A stretch of 51,444 nucleotides of DNA from Candidatus Levybacteria bacterium RIFCSPLOWO2_02_FULL_37_18 (GTDB lineage Bacteria > Patescibacteriota > Microgenomatia > Levybacterales > UBA12049), in the NCBI GenBank assembly GCA_001784115.1, contig MFPD01000001.1:1-51444 (forward strand), given 5' to 3'. Positions 1 through 8,544 of this stretch are shown here, piece after piece. The position numbers and the translations under genes were made by a program. The notes under the pieces are model-generated. The model worked only from the letters and a program-made list of their open reading frames with translations. It searched no databases and was not told where the DNA came from. The first letter of the stretch is position 1. Every line of letters starts with the position of its first letter.

Positions 1-116
1 GGTTGTTTACAAATTCAGGCTGAGGGTCTAACTGCCCACCTCGCCTGTATCATTTTAAATGTCGCAGAAGCGTAACAATTGAAATGACGCATCACAATGT
101 CAGGATTCCGATACCT

Positions 117-650
117 CTACGTTTTAGATTTTTTTCCTCTTATTTTTACTAAAATCATCAAAAGAAGTAATAAAATAAAAGTGGTAAAAGCCATGAGTGG
201 AATTGTTATGTATCCAAATTCAAAAACAAACCGCTTTATACAAAATGCAGAGGACGCATTGCAAACAAAAGTCGGTACAATACCCAACTGGAGTAAATAC
301 TGATAAAGCGACAAAATTGCGCCAATAGTCGAAAAAACTATGCCTACATCAACAATACCCTTTTCTTTTCTTTTAAAACCAATGACAAATAAAAAAACTT
401 GGGGAAACAAAAAAATTCTCTGATACCAACACAATACACACGGTTCATACCCTAAAACTTCAGAATAATAAAGACTTGTAACCGTTGCAAAAAACGAAAC
501 AACAAAAGAAAAAAGAAAAGCATGATCGGAGAAAAAAACAAATATCGAATTTTTTAATTTTTTAGGAAGAAAAAAAGATGCTAATAAAAATATGATGGTA
601 CCTTGAACTAGTATAGTAAGGAGTACGATTGCATGGTTAACAATAAGCAT
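117..650 (-). CDS. DsbB/BdbC-like disulfide oxidoreductase, integral membrane
   Basis: Predicted quinone-linked membrane protein that reoxidises an exported thiol-disulfide protein. About five hydrophobic segments fill the 177 residues. The first Cys pair is C71/C74 in EPCVLCWYQR, the conserved DsbB signature, and the second pair is C130 and C137 in a loop, as DsbB-type enzymes require. An extra hydrophobic helix at the N-terminus (about residues 7-27) lengthens it relative to the four-helix core. The start codon lies one base after the stop of the upstream thioredoxin-like gene (TAGTATG), so the two are probably co-translated. That partner would be its natural substrate. Family assignment is strong; direction of electron flow is inferred. 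Confidence 0.85.
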   Translation of the reverse strand: MLIVNHAIVLLTILVQGTIIFLLASFFLPKKLKNSIFVFFSDHAFLFSFVVSFFATVTSLYYSEVLGYEPCVLCWYQRIFLFPQVFLFVIGFKRKEKGIVDVGIVFSTIGAILSLYQYLLQLGIVPTFVCNASSAFCIKRFVFEFGYITIPLMAFTTFILLLLLMILVKIRGKKSKT

Positions 651-651
651 A

Positions 652-1029
652 CTATTCTGGCAATTGACAGCTTGTTTTTTGTGCTAAATCCTCAAGCGAT
701 ACTTCTCCTGATTTTCTTTCCCCATTCTTAAATTCCCATGTAGGATACCCGGAAATATGTTTATCCCCACACGCTTGTAATTGGCCTTTTCCGTCTGCAG
801 TGGAACATTCAATGTAAGGTAGGTACTGCTCTGAAGATCCGAATAGTTTTTTTTGATTTTGGCAATGCGGGCACCAAAACGCTCCATAGAAAATAGCACC
901 TTTCTCTCTTAAGCATTTAGCAAACTGGTCGTACTTTCTATTTGTATTTTGACCCCCAAGAAAAAAAATAACTCCAACAATTAAAACTATTGATATAATT
1001 ACTGTTCCAATCAAAACCTTTTTTTCCAT
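652..1029 (-). CDS. Membrane-anchored thioredoxin-fold protein (DsbA-like partner)
   Basis: A 125-residue exported thioredoxin-like protein. Residues about 5-25 form one hydrophobic anchor, followed by a short thioredoxin fold with active site C53-P-H-C56 in FWCPHCQ and a cis-Pro loop in SGYPTW. The domain resembles the small Trx domain found fused to VKOR proteins. Extra Cys residues (CSTADG, QACGD, KTSCQ) may form a structural disulfide. It lies directly upstream of the DsbB-like gene with a one-base gap, so the pair probably makes a minimal oxidative folding system outside the membrane. An AT-rich TACATT six bases before the ATG hints at a very short or absent leader. ORF 684-899 is a shadow. 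Confidence 0.82.
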   Translation of the reverse strand: MEKKVLIGTVIISIVLIVGVIFFLGGQNTNRKYDQFAKCLREKGAIFYGAFWCPHCQNQKKLFGSSEQYLPYIECSTADGKGQLQACGDKHISGYPTWEFKNGERKSGEVSLEDLAQKTSCQLPE

Positions 1030-1066
1030 GGTTTAAATGTAACAGGCCACACTCCTGACACGATTT

Positions 1067-1150
1067 TGTCATTGCGACCCCGAGTGAATCAAGGGGGAAA
1101 CAATCTCACAAAAGATCGCCACGGTCGCCTGAAGCGACCTCGCGATGACA
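1067..1150. repeat. Intergenic imperfect palindromic repeat with TGTCAT ends
   Basis: An 84-bp element with terminal inverted repeats TGTCATTGCGA and TCGCGATGACA (one mismatch), plus an internal GATCGCCACGGTCGC segment able to form nested hairpins. It lies between two minus-strand genes. Its ends resemble those of the elements at 10001-10105, 37749-37772 and 46520-46576, so it looks like one member of a dispersed small palindromic family. Confidence 0.6.
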
Positions 1151-1189
1151 GTTTTATGTTAGAATCCTAAACAATTACGTTTAAATATA

Positions 1190-2128
1190 TCAGATTATCT
1201 TAAATACAACTTTTCCTTTTGGATGAATTTCCTCCTGATACGAAAAAGCTTGTTTTGCTTCTTCAAGGGGAAATACCTTATCAACGGAAACGTTTACTTT
1301 TCCGCTGTCTACAAGTTTTGTCAAGCGATTCAAATGATTTGTATTTGTCTGGGTAAACTGACTAATTGCGGTAATTCCACGTTTCTCTGCCTCGTCTTTG
1401 TCTGGCTCTCCTGCCATAGAAACTAATATGCCACCCCTTTTAAGAACGTCAAGTGATTTATTTGTTATCTCTCCTCCGACTGTGTCAAATACTGCGTCAA
1501 AATCTTTGAGAACCGTTTCAAACTGCTGATTTTTGTAATCAATTACCTCATCAGCTCCCAGTTGTTTAACAAAATCCATATCATTAGTGCTTACGGTTGT
1601 GGTAACATACGCTCCTAATATTTTAGCAAGTTGAATAGCCACGTGACCTATGCCTCCTGCTCCGCCGTGGATTAAAATTTTTTGCCTGCTTTGTAATGTA
1701 ATGTGTTCTTCGAGCGCCTGAATTGCGCTGCTTCCTACTAAAGGCAAAGCGGCTGCTTCTATAAAATGTACAGACTTTGGCTTAAAAGCAGTATTCTCAA
1801 CTCGAGCACTCAATAACTCGGCGAATGATCCAGATCCGCCATTTAAAACAAGTGCTGACCCATATACTTCATCGTCCGTTTTAAACTCGGTAACTTCCCC
1901 ACCAACCTCTGCCACAACTCCGGCAAAATCTCCACCCATTGTAGCGGGAAACTGAATTGGCGCCATTTCTTTAAAAAATCCAGCTCGAATTTTCCAATCA
2001 ACCGGATTAATACTGGCCGCGTATACCTCAACAAGAACGTAACCCTTGGCAGAAACCGGTTTTTGGATGTCCGAACTTAGCTCCAAAACATCTATCCCGC
2101 CGTATTCCTTAATCTGCACCGCTTTCAT
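1190..2128 (-). CDS. MDR-family NADPH:quinone reductase / zinc-independent alcohol dehydrogenase-like
   Basis: A 312-residue medium-chain dehydrogenase/reductase of the quinone oxidoreductase type. The N-terminal GroES-like half carries SINPVDWKIRAG and the GGDFAGVVAEVG turn. The Rossmann half has the nucleotide loop IHGGAGGIGHVAIQLAK, then LGADEVIDY and FDTVGG. The structural zinc cysteines of true alcohol dehydrogenases are absent, which fits the QOR branch using NADPH on quinones or enones. Length is normal for the family. It appears monocistronic; a TTTACA-N17-TAATCT pair lies ahead of the ATG. The substrate cannot be told from sequence. Confidence 0.85.
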   Translation of the reverse strand: MKAVQIKEYGGIDVLELSSDIQKPVSAKGYVLVEVYAASINPVDWKIRAGFFKEMAPIQFPATMGGDFAGVVAEVGGEVTEFKTDDEVYGSALVLNGGSGSFAELLSARVENTAFKPKSVHFIEAAALPLVGSSAIQALEEHITLQSRQKILIHGGAGGIGHVAIQLAKILGAYVTTTVSTNDMDFVKQLGADEVIDYKNQQFETVLKDFDAVFDTVGGEITNKSLDVLKRGGILVSMAGEPDKDEAEKRGITAISQFTQTNTNHLNRLTKLVDSGKVNVSVDKVFPLEEAKQAFSYQEEIHPKGKVVFKII

Positions 2129-2210
2129 ATAATGTTAGAGATTATCACGGGACGGTAAAAATGTAAAGTACTTATTGATAATAAAATAGTAAGAATTATT
2201 CTGTGTGAAT

Positions 2211-3854
2211 TTATTTCCGGTAAATACATGATAAAAATCTTTTCATTATAAAAATAACTACAACAAGAAACGTTAAACCGCTTATGCTATCAGCTACTAT
2301 TCGAAGTTTTGTTTCTGTAAATTGCACGATTACTGTGTGCTCTCCTTTTGGTAAAAAAAACGTCATGACACCCATGTTGTTTCTGGCTTGATATTCTATG
2401 GGTACTTTTTTATTATCTACGAGTATATTCCAACCAGGGAAATACAAGGTGTTTTCCCTTAGTTGGGTTTTTGTTTTTGCACTCACTTTATAAACATGCC
2501 TCGTTGACAAACGCTTTAACTCTATTACTTTTGACTCTCCGCCAATTACAGCCAAATGTGCATCAGGAATTTCTTTCATGTAACTCACGGACCAAATTGG
2601 CGAGCTTTCTCCTGTGTCGGTTGTGCCAAAATATATTCCTGAAAAAAATGAATCCGGCTTACTAATATATCCGTTTGCCCGTATATAATCTTTATTAAAA
2701 ATTAGTAATAGAACAACTAGTGTTGCTATGAACAATTTTTTTATTTTCTTTGGAATTAACTGGGTAATTATTGCCCCACAAATAGAAGCACTAAACACGC
2801 TTAAGGTTAACAATCTCCAGGTAAACTGAAATTTCTGAAGTACTGTTATTTTTTCCCAGATAAAATCAGAAGAAGAAGTCATAAAGAATATCGTTAACCA
2901 AAATGTAATCAAACAAATAATCAATACTCTTCCTAAAAAATTTTTCTTGTTTTTAAACAAATATCGTATTGCCCCAAACCCCAAAAATACTACAAACCAT
3001 TGCACTTTTCCAACTTCAACGCTTAATTTTCCTATCCCTTCAAAACTCCATGGACTAGAAATAAATCGAGAAAAAGAAGAAAAACTTTCTCTATATCTTC
3101 CATACGTCAAAATATCCCGATGTGTATATTTCCCCTCAAAATAAGCAGGAACCCAAAAAAATGCGGACAACCCTAATCCCAAAACCAAAAGAATTACAAA
3201 AGATTGTATAATCTGTTGTTTTTTTTTGCTATGTAAAATCAGCAGCGTCATATATATTACGATGAATGGAAAAAACATAAGACTTATGGCATTATGTGAA
3301 AGTATTAAAAAAGCTAGGGAGAATGAACCAAAAACAAGTATTGATAAAGTATTGTTTTTAACAAGTTTTTGAGAAAAATATAAAACTAAAGGTGCAAAAA
3401 CAAATGCTACGTGCTCGCCTAAAGCCCCTCGTACGTACAAATCAACGAAACGATATGATGCAAACATGTACAAAAAGGCAGCCACAATTCCTGATTCAAG
3501 AGATAAAAAACTTTGAGCCCACAAAAACATAGTCAGTCCGCTCCCTAAAAAACCTAAAACAAAAATAATCTTGACGCTATCTATAAAAGAAAATCCCAAA
3601 CTATGAAAAAAAGATGCGACATATGAAGATAATGGATATAAAAACATAAGAATTGGATGACCATACCCCCAATTAAGATTACCTGCCCACCTAGGAACAA
3701 TATTTCCATCTGTCAAGCTTTGATAAAAATTAGCAATGCGTGCTGTATGGTCTACACCGTCATGAGTTATAGGAATACCAGGAGAAAAAAAAGGAAAAAT
3801 TCCAAAACCAGCAGCAAAAAAAAGAATAATACACAAAAGAATTGATTTTTTCAT
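2211..3854 (-). CDS. PTPS-related multi-pass membrane protein (GT-C-like)
   Basis: A 547-residue polytopic protein with roughly 10-12 hydrophobic segments. After the first helix comes an extracytoplasmic loop with ITHDGVDHTAR and PRWAGNLNWGYG, typical of the 6-pyruvoyl-tetrahydropterin-synthase-related membrane family (PF10131). That family has a glycosyltransferase-C-like topology despite its name. The DG/DH acidic residues in the first loop occupy the place of the GT-C catalytic motif. A soluble beta-rich domain precedes a last C-terminal helix. It overlaps the upstream YfhO-like gene by 4 bp (ATGA), so the two are translated together. It probably handles lipid-linked sugars for surface glycosylation, but no activity is shown. 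Confidence 0.72.
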   Translation of the reverse strand: MKKSILLCIILFFAAGFGIFPFFSPGIPITHDGVDHTARIANFYQSLTDGNIVPRWAGNLNWGYGHPILMFLYPLSSYVASFFHSLGFSFIDSVKIIFVLGFLGSGLTMFLWAQSFLSLESGIVAAFLYMFASYRFVDLYVRGALGEHVAFVFAPLVLYFSQKLVKNNTLSILVFGSFSLAFLILSHNAISLMFFPFIVIYMTLLILHSKKKQQIIQSFVILLVLGLGLSAFFWVPAYFEGKYTHRDILTYGRYRESFSSFSRFISSPWSFEGIGKLSVEVGKVQWFVVFLGFGAIRYLFKNKKNFLGRVLIICLITFWLTIFFMTSSSDFIWEKITVLQKFQFTWRLLTLSVFSASICGAIITQLIPKKIKKLFIATLVVLLLIFNKDYIRANGYISKPDSFFSGIYFGTTDTGESSPIWSVSYMKEIPDAHLAVIGGESKVIELKRLSTRHVYKVSAKTKTQLRENTLYFPGWNILVDNKKVPIEYQARNNMGVMTFFLPKGEHTVIVQFTETKLRIVADSISGLTFLVVVIFIMKRFLSCIYRK

Positions 3855-6133
3855 AACAAAGAATTATAAAACTCAATAGTATTATTTCCTTTTGGTACCA
3901 TAACTCCTCTAAAATTAAAATCTGTTATATATATTTTTGCATCTTTACTATCTTTATTATTTTGATCATATATCCGCGCGTGCCATGTTGGATAAAAACT
4001 ATCCACAAATACTAAAAAACCTTCATTTTCATTTTGGGTGTGAATTATTATTTTATTCTCTGAATAGTAAGATACTATTGCGTTTCCGTTTATCCAATTC
4101 CGATCAAGCCCCAAACATCCTTCTTGACTTTCAACAAAAGCGATAGTGTGTAAATCAGAAGAAAACATTTCTTTTATTATCTCCTGCTTTTTGGCAAAAC
4201 ATTTTGTACGAGTAACAAAAAATACCCTTGAGAATGCAAAAGGATTCTCATACACTCTGGTTTTTCCTTCCTGAAACACTTTTTTTAGTTTTGGTGATTG
4301 TATGTCTATTCTGCTTAGAATATATTTTGCTCCTAATAAATCTATAAGTTTCGAATCTATAGTATGCGGTGAAACAATTTTATTAAATCCAAAAGGCTCG
4401 GAAATATCCGGACTTTTTCTTTCCAAAGCTGCTATAAGCTCTGCATAGCGCTTTAAATATAACGGATCATATCCATCTAAACTTTGCAACCGAAATATAA
4501 TAGAAAAATTTGGTGGAAAAACAGGTTCGTCGGTTGTCATAATTCTAAATAATCCCTTTTGTTGTTTTAGATAGGAAATTGTTTTCGTTTGAGGGAAAAG
4601 AAATTTTTGCGATTGAAATACGTTATATTTACTATCAAAACGGAGCAAGTCGCCTGTTGTTATTAACAATAGTAATCCTAAAAAAATAAATTCGTGTTTT
4701 ATTTTCTTTTTTGATGAATGCCAAAACAATATCAAAGACATACCAATGAAAAGTATCGAAGGAACATATAGATTTCTCTGTATTACTAAAGGATTGGGTA
4801 GAAATTTTCTGCCGAACAAGACAAAAAGCCAAAGTACGCAAAAAGCAGAAAAAAGTAATAACAGTGGGGCATGAATTTTTTTTCTATGAGTAAGGTAATA
4901 ATCAATCCCAAGTGCGGACAGAGTTGTCAATGCAAAATCGATTACAAACATAAGTCTCGTCGGCTGAGAAGTAGAAACAAATGGAATCTGTAACATAAAA
5001 GGGATTGAGGAAACTCCGGTTGGAAATGCAAAAAGTATCCCTGTAAAAAGAACAAAAATAAAAAATACAGTTTCTCTATCTCTTCTAAAGAATAATGATA
5101 CAAGTGCCATCAAAAAAGGAAAAATACCAATGTATCCGATAAGCTCTCCGTAATTAAAAATACTTGTATAATTTCTCGTTGCCGGATTGCCAAAAAAGTC
5201 AGGTACTAAAAATTGAATACTATGCTGCCACGGAACAAACCACCCTGGATTTTCCCTCCAATTTGCTTGATCAATACTTCGTGCTGATAACAAAATAAAC
5301 TGAAGAGTTGGAATAAGTTGTATCGAGATGATGATAAAAACAAACAACAAACAGATAATAAATATAAGAAGAATAGACTTCTTGTTTTCATTCTGTTCCA
5401 ATAACCGAAATAAAATGTAAGCAATAGATACGATAAAAACATAAAAAAATATTTGCAAATGCCCGGCAAAAAATGAGGATGTTAAAGAAAAAATAAAAAA
5501 AATCGGCCAAATGAATTTTGAGTTTACTATCGTATTTAGATTTAAATAAATTTTATCTATACAAAGAAGTATAAAAGGCAACCATAATCCCACATGCAAC
5601 ACTGTTCCCCATTCAAGCCACGCGGTGAAAAATCCCGAGAAAGCAAAGGAAATTCCGCCAAACACACTAACCCATTTTGATAGTTTTAAATTTCTTAGAT
5701 AGACATACAAAAATAATCCAGCAAGCAGTGGTTCAAGTAAAATTAAAATACTCCACGCTATATGAAAAGGAAACATAAAAAACAATAGATTTAGAGCATA
5801 AAAAGGAGCTGATTGAACATTTCCCAAAAGCGGTGTCCCGGCAAAAGAATACGGATTCCACAAGGGCAATTGCCATTTTTTTTCTAAAGAAATTACTAAC
5901 TCACGCCATGGATATTGCTGCTTTATTGGATCTGAAATGAGGTAATTCTTGAATGGTACACCTCGGGGAAACGTAGATCTATAAAAATCATCAAACGGAT
6001 GAAACATACCCACAAGATTATCTGTGGGTATCGGAAGCAGTGTTTTTGAAAAGAAAGGCCAGAAAAAGATAACAGTAACTATAAAAATAAAAACAATTGG
6101 CAATAATCTCTTCAGCAAATAAATGTGATTCAC
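3851..6133 (-). CDS. YfhO-like multi-pass membrane protein (GT-C-like)
   Basis: A 760-residue membrane protein with about a dozen transmembrane helices and a large C-terminal extracytoplasmic domain. The N-terminal loop has DNLVGMFHPFDDFYR, then DPIKQQYPWRE and LPLWNPYSFAGTPLLGN, which closely match the YfhO family (PF09586) implicated in glycosylation of wall polymers. The C-terminal part contains KYILSRID and ENPFAFSRVFFV, also typical of the family. The start is GTG (GTGAATCAC), six bases after a TATAAT with an extended TGC, suggesting a nearly leaderless message. It overlaps the downstream PTPS-related gene by 4 bp. The pair probably forms a surface-glycan module. Confidence 0.78.
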   Translation of the reverse strand: MNHIYLLKRLLPIVFIFIVTVIFFWPFFSKTLLPIPTDNLVGMFHPFDDFYRSTFPRGVPFKNYLISDPIKQQYPWRELVISLEKKWQLPLWNPYSFAGTPLLGNVQSAPFYALNLLFFMFPFHIAWSILILLEPLLAGLFLYVYLRNLKLSKWVSVFGGISFAFSGFFTAWLEWGTVLHVGLWLPFILLCIDKIYLNLNTIVNSKFIWPIFFIFSLTSSFFAGHLQIFFYVFIVSIAYILFRLLEQNENKKSILLIFIICLLFVFIIISIQLIPTLQFILLSARSIDQANWRENPGWFVPWQHSIQFLVPDFFGNPATRNYTSIFNYGELIGYIGIFPFLMALVSLFFRRDRETVFFIFVLFTGILFAFPTGVSSIPFMLQIPFVSTSQPTRLMFVIDFALTTLSALGIDYYLTHRKKIHAPLLLLFSAFCVLWLFVLFGRKFLPNPLVIQRNLYVPSILFIGMSLILFWHSSKKKIKHEFIFLGLLLLITTGDLLRFDSKYNVFQSQKFLFPQTKTISYLKQQKGLFRIMTTDEPVFPPNFSIIFRLQSLDGYDPLYLKRYAELIAALERKSPDISEPFGFNKIVSPHTIDSKLIDLLGAKYILSRIDIQSPKLKKVFQEGKTRVYENPFAFSRVFFVTRTKCFAKKQEIIKEMFSSDLHTIAFVESQEGCLGLDRNWINGNAIVSYYSENKIIIHTQNENEGFLVFVDSFYPTWHARIYDQNNKDSKDAKIYITDFNFRGVMVPKGNNTIEFYNSLL

Positions 6134-6458
6134 ACAAAAATTATAGCAAAATCACTTTCGAAATCTCCTTCGAAACAAAGGATTAGTGTCCACCCCCGGG
6201 GTGGAATTGTAGCTACACCCGCGAATTTTTTACTATTTTGATGCCAACCAATTGTTGGGAAGTTTTATCTTTCGTATAGTAATGCTTTACTGGTAAATCC
6301 ACAACCTGATTTTAAGTTTTCCCGGAAAAATTTCCATTTTTATTTTTTGATTCTCCAACATTTATGCAAGCATTATACCTAAAACATTGTTCTCATCACT
6401 AGTTGTAATCAAACTGCTTTGCGCTAAAATGATGATTGTTTTTTGCGCATCCATAATA
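6134..6458. other. 325-base gap between membrane-protein genes
   Basis: Mostly AT-rich spacer. It holds a short GC-rich palindrome CCACCCCCGGGGTGG near 6191 and a possible 30-codon minus-strand ORF at 6362-6454, listed separately. No RNA gene or longer coding signal is visible. Confidence 0.4.
6362..6454 (-). CDS. Possible 30-residue small ORF, unknown
   Basis: ATG lies five bases after the stop of the 111-residue membrane protein, and AGGAGG at the end of that gene sits about ten bases upstream as a good ribosome binding site. The peptide begins MDAQKTIIILAQ and ends GIMLA. No family is recognised. It could be a genuine small protein or the 5' stub of a lost gene. It is too short for the ORF track. 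Confidence 0.3.
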   Translation of the reverse strand: MDAQKTIIILAQSSLITTSDENNVLGIMLA

Positions 6459-6794
6459 TTATTTTCCTCCTAATAGGTGCGCGATTGGTTCAAAAACGGG
6501 AGGAAAAACCATAATTACAAACAGAATGATTGAAACAGCATAAATCCAGCAGGCTTTGGTTTGGCTTCTAATTTTAAAGCTGGTAAACAGGAACATAAGC
6601 AAAGCGAAGAAAAGAATAGAGATAATATATAAACCAGATAAAGGCCCAACTGGTTTATGGAATGTCAAGAAACTTTTCACCATCGGGAAAGCGGTCTTTA
6701 AGATATTTAAAATCCAAAAAACAGTCAGTGTCAGCCCGCCGGAAACTAAAACGTTATTTGCTGTTGATATATTAGGCGTGTCTTGATTTTCCAT
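6459..6794 (-). CDS. Small membrane protein, unknown
   Basis: A 111-residue protein with three predicted hydrophobic helices (about 15-33, 52-72 and 83-101), a polar N-terminus and a short GGK end. No known family is recognised. It starts three bases after the stop of the 168-residue membrane protein upstream, so the two are very likely co-translated and may form one complex. The plus-strand ORF 6556-6786 is its shadow. Confidence 0.6.
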   Translation of the reverse strand: MENQDTPNISTANNVLVSGGLTLTVFWILNILKTAFPMVKSFLTFHKPVGPLSGLYIISILFFALLMFLFTSFKIRSQTKACWIYAVSIILFVIMVFPPVFEPIAHLLGGK

Positions 6795-6797
6795 AAT

Positions 6798-7304
6798 TCA
6801 TTTTAGCGGGGCAGCCTTGGTTACGAAGACTGCCTCCCCCGATACCAATAAAACGAGAACGAGAGCGCTTATGAGAGAAAATAAAAGCGACCTTCGTAGT
6901 GCCAAAACCTTCTCATTGTTAAAATTTTTTCTTAGAAAATAAGCAAGCAGAAAAGCTACTAAAATAAGCAGTGGCGGAGCAAAGGCTAAAAATTCTTTGT
7001 GTTCGAAAATAACGCTATGAAGCCAGGCTGTTGATTCAGACGCCATAAGAGTCGTCCTTGGACCGTCGCTGGCACGATATGGAACATAGACAACTAAACC
7101 GGCAATATCAAGCAGAACCAGATTAATGAAAAGAGGCAGCAACACGCTTTGCAACCAAACAATAAAATTACTGTTTTTCTTCGCTACAAAATAAAGCACA
7201 ATACCAGCGCCAAACAGAATCAAAGAAAACATTGCCAAGAATCCATGCAAATTGACAAGTTTTTCCCAAAAAGATAATGCCAAGAGTTTGCTAAAAACAT
7301 CCAT
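6798..7304 (-). CDS. Four-helix membrane protein, unknown (DUF2231-like topology)
   Basis: A 168-residue protein with four to five hydrophobic helices. HG at 20-21 in the first helix and WLHSVIFEHKE before the third resemble conserved His-bearing membrane families such as DUF2231, where His can bind haem, but the match is weak. It is the first gene of a two-gene minus-strand unit with the 111-residue membrane protein. No catalytic motif is visible, and function is not inferred. Confidence 0.6.
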   Translation of the reverse strand: MDVFSKLLALSFWEKLVNLHGFLAMFSLILFGAGIVLYFVAKKNSNFIVWLQSVLLPLFINLVLLDIAGLVVYVPYRASDGPRTTLMASESTAWLHSVIFEHKEFLAFAPPLLILVAFLLAYFLRKNFNNEKVLALRRSLLFSLISALVLVLLVSGEAVFVTKAAPLK

Positions 7305-7348
7305 AACTACGTCTCAATTTCTTTTCCGTCTTGCGTAATTGAATATAC

Positions 7349-7450
7349 TCATCTGTCTGGTCCAGCTTCATTTTTATCCCATCTTCTTAAAGTCGCAGTA
7401 CAAACATTTAGTGTCTTTACCGCTTGCCTTATGTTTAATAACTCTGACAA
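7349..7450 (-). pseudogene. Remnant of a helix-turn-helix (MerR/IS607-type) gene
   Basis: On the minus strand a short open stretch from a TTG at 7450 encodes LLNIRQAVKTLNVCTATLRRWDK and stops at a TGA after GPDR. This is the typical N-terminal HTH of MerR-like/IS607 resolvase proteins (…TLRRWDK). The frame breaks where a GGH-like wing would follow. It is therefore read as a decayed fragment of a mobile-element gene. Confidence 0.45.
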
Positions 7451-7563
7451 CTCATTGTTTGTTTTTCATGGAACTCAATCAAACTCTACCACGAGTTTAG
7501 CAGTTTAAGCAAGAGTTATTTATATGTAAGTTGTTGGACAATTGCCTCTTTGGCAATGGTTCA

Positions 7564-7800
7564 TTAGTGTTCCAGACCACAGGTCTGTTTGAACTCTCGG
7601 TGATAAACTTCAATCTCCCAACACTTCCGTACCAGGGAAGGCCACTTGTTCTCTGGTTGGATCTTGGATATTTGTTCCAATGTAATCCGTGCGGTTGTGC
7701 TTACCCTCAAACCGGAATACCATAAATCCAACCGTATCCCCATAAATGTACTCGTAGTCCTTCTTTTGGAGAAACCTTTGAGAGCGAGAGGATATAATAT
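7564..7800 (-). pseudogene. Degraded DDE transposase fragment (IS701/IS4-like C-terminus)
   Basis: The minus strand carries two frame-shifted pieces. One encodes SPKEGLRVHLWGYGWIYGIPV, like the VHLKGYG strand of IS701-type transposases. The other encodes WEIEVYHREFKQTCGLE, close to the W.IE.YHR..KQ..G.E motif around the catalytic Glu. Stops and frameshifts separate them, and no intact ORF exists. The plus-strand ORFs 7531-7725 and 7646-7858 are shadows of this remnant. With the HTH scrap next to it, the stretch 7305-7939 is a graveyard of insertion-sequence pieces. Confidence 0.55.
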
Positions 7801-7939
7801 ATCTGGGATGTTACCCGAAGAAATGTACAGTACAAGTCTTCTGAACAGAGTGATCTAGAAGACGCTATTTAAGTGTAAATTACATTACTCTCCTACATTA
7901 TTACAAACTGCAAAACTCGTGAAAGAATTAAAAATTACC

Positions 7940-8497
7940 CTATCTTATTTTTTTATACATATATACATGATCAACGAAATTTCCTTTATGTAAAACTCCT
8001 TGAGGCAATCTGCCAAACTCAACAAATCCAAATTTTTTATATAAATTTATTGCAATAGGATTGTTGCTAAAAACACTTAAAGTGATAATTCGTAATTGAG
8101 GAATATATTTAATAGCTTCATTTACTACAAATTGCATAAGTATCTTTCTAATTCCTTTTCCTCTGTATTCACGTAAAACCGATAAGCCAAAGGTTCCCTC
8201 ATGATTAAATACTTCCTTTGTTTGCAAAGTGATATCGGAAACAGCGATAAGCTTACTCACTGAAAATACAAGTAATTGAACTGCGGTTTTGCTCTGAATT
8301 TTTTTAATCGTTTCTCTAACTACTTCTTGTTCTTCTGCAAGAGAAAATTGCTTTCCATAAAAAGCAATAAATGTTTGCTCTTTTGAAAGTTCGTTAATAT
8401 AGTCACGCATTACTTGCGCATCTTCTACTGTTGGATACCGAATTAAGATCGAAAGACCTGATTCAGTTTTACCTTCAAAAACAATATTTCCTTCCAT
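7940..8497 (-). CDS. GNAT-family N-acetyltransferase
   Basis: A 185-residue acetyl-CoA-dependent acetyltransferase of the RimI/RimJ-like GNAT fold. The acetyl-CoA binding loop is visible as VLREYRGKGIRKILMQ (R/Q-x-x-G-x-G/A type). The C-terminal NNPIAINLYKKFGFVEFGRLP is the standard beta-6/alpha-4 signature. The substrate, protein N-terminus or small molecule, cannot be told. A TGTTATAAT extended -10 seven bases before the ATG suggests a nearly leaderless message. It is monocistronic by context, with remnants downstream and a helicase gene upstream on the same strand. Confidence 0.85.
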   Translation of the reverse strand: MEGNIVFEGKTESGLSILIRYPTVEDAQVMRDYINELSKEQTFIAFYGKQFSLAEEQEVVRETIKKIQSKTAVQLLVFSVSKLIAVSDITLQTKEVFNHEGTFGLSVLREYRGKGIRKILMQFVVNEAIKYIPQLRIITLSVFSNNPIAINLYKKFGFVEFGRLPQGVLHKGNFVDHVYMYKKIR

Positions 8498-8544
8498 GAG
8501 GAAAATTATAACAAATGATAAAAAAAGATCCTCTTCAGAAAAAA

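Noticed and set aside
97-303. Plus-strand 68-codon ORF over the DsbB-like gene
   Set aside because: It is antisense to a well-supported membrane protein with both Cys pairs and has no recognisable features.
7531-7858. Plus-strand ORFs in the remnant zone
   Set aside because: They are antisense to transposase-like sequence and have no ribosome site or family features.
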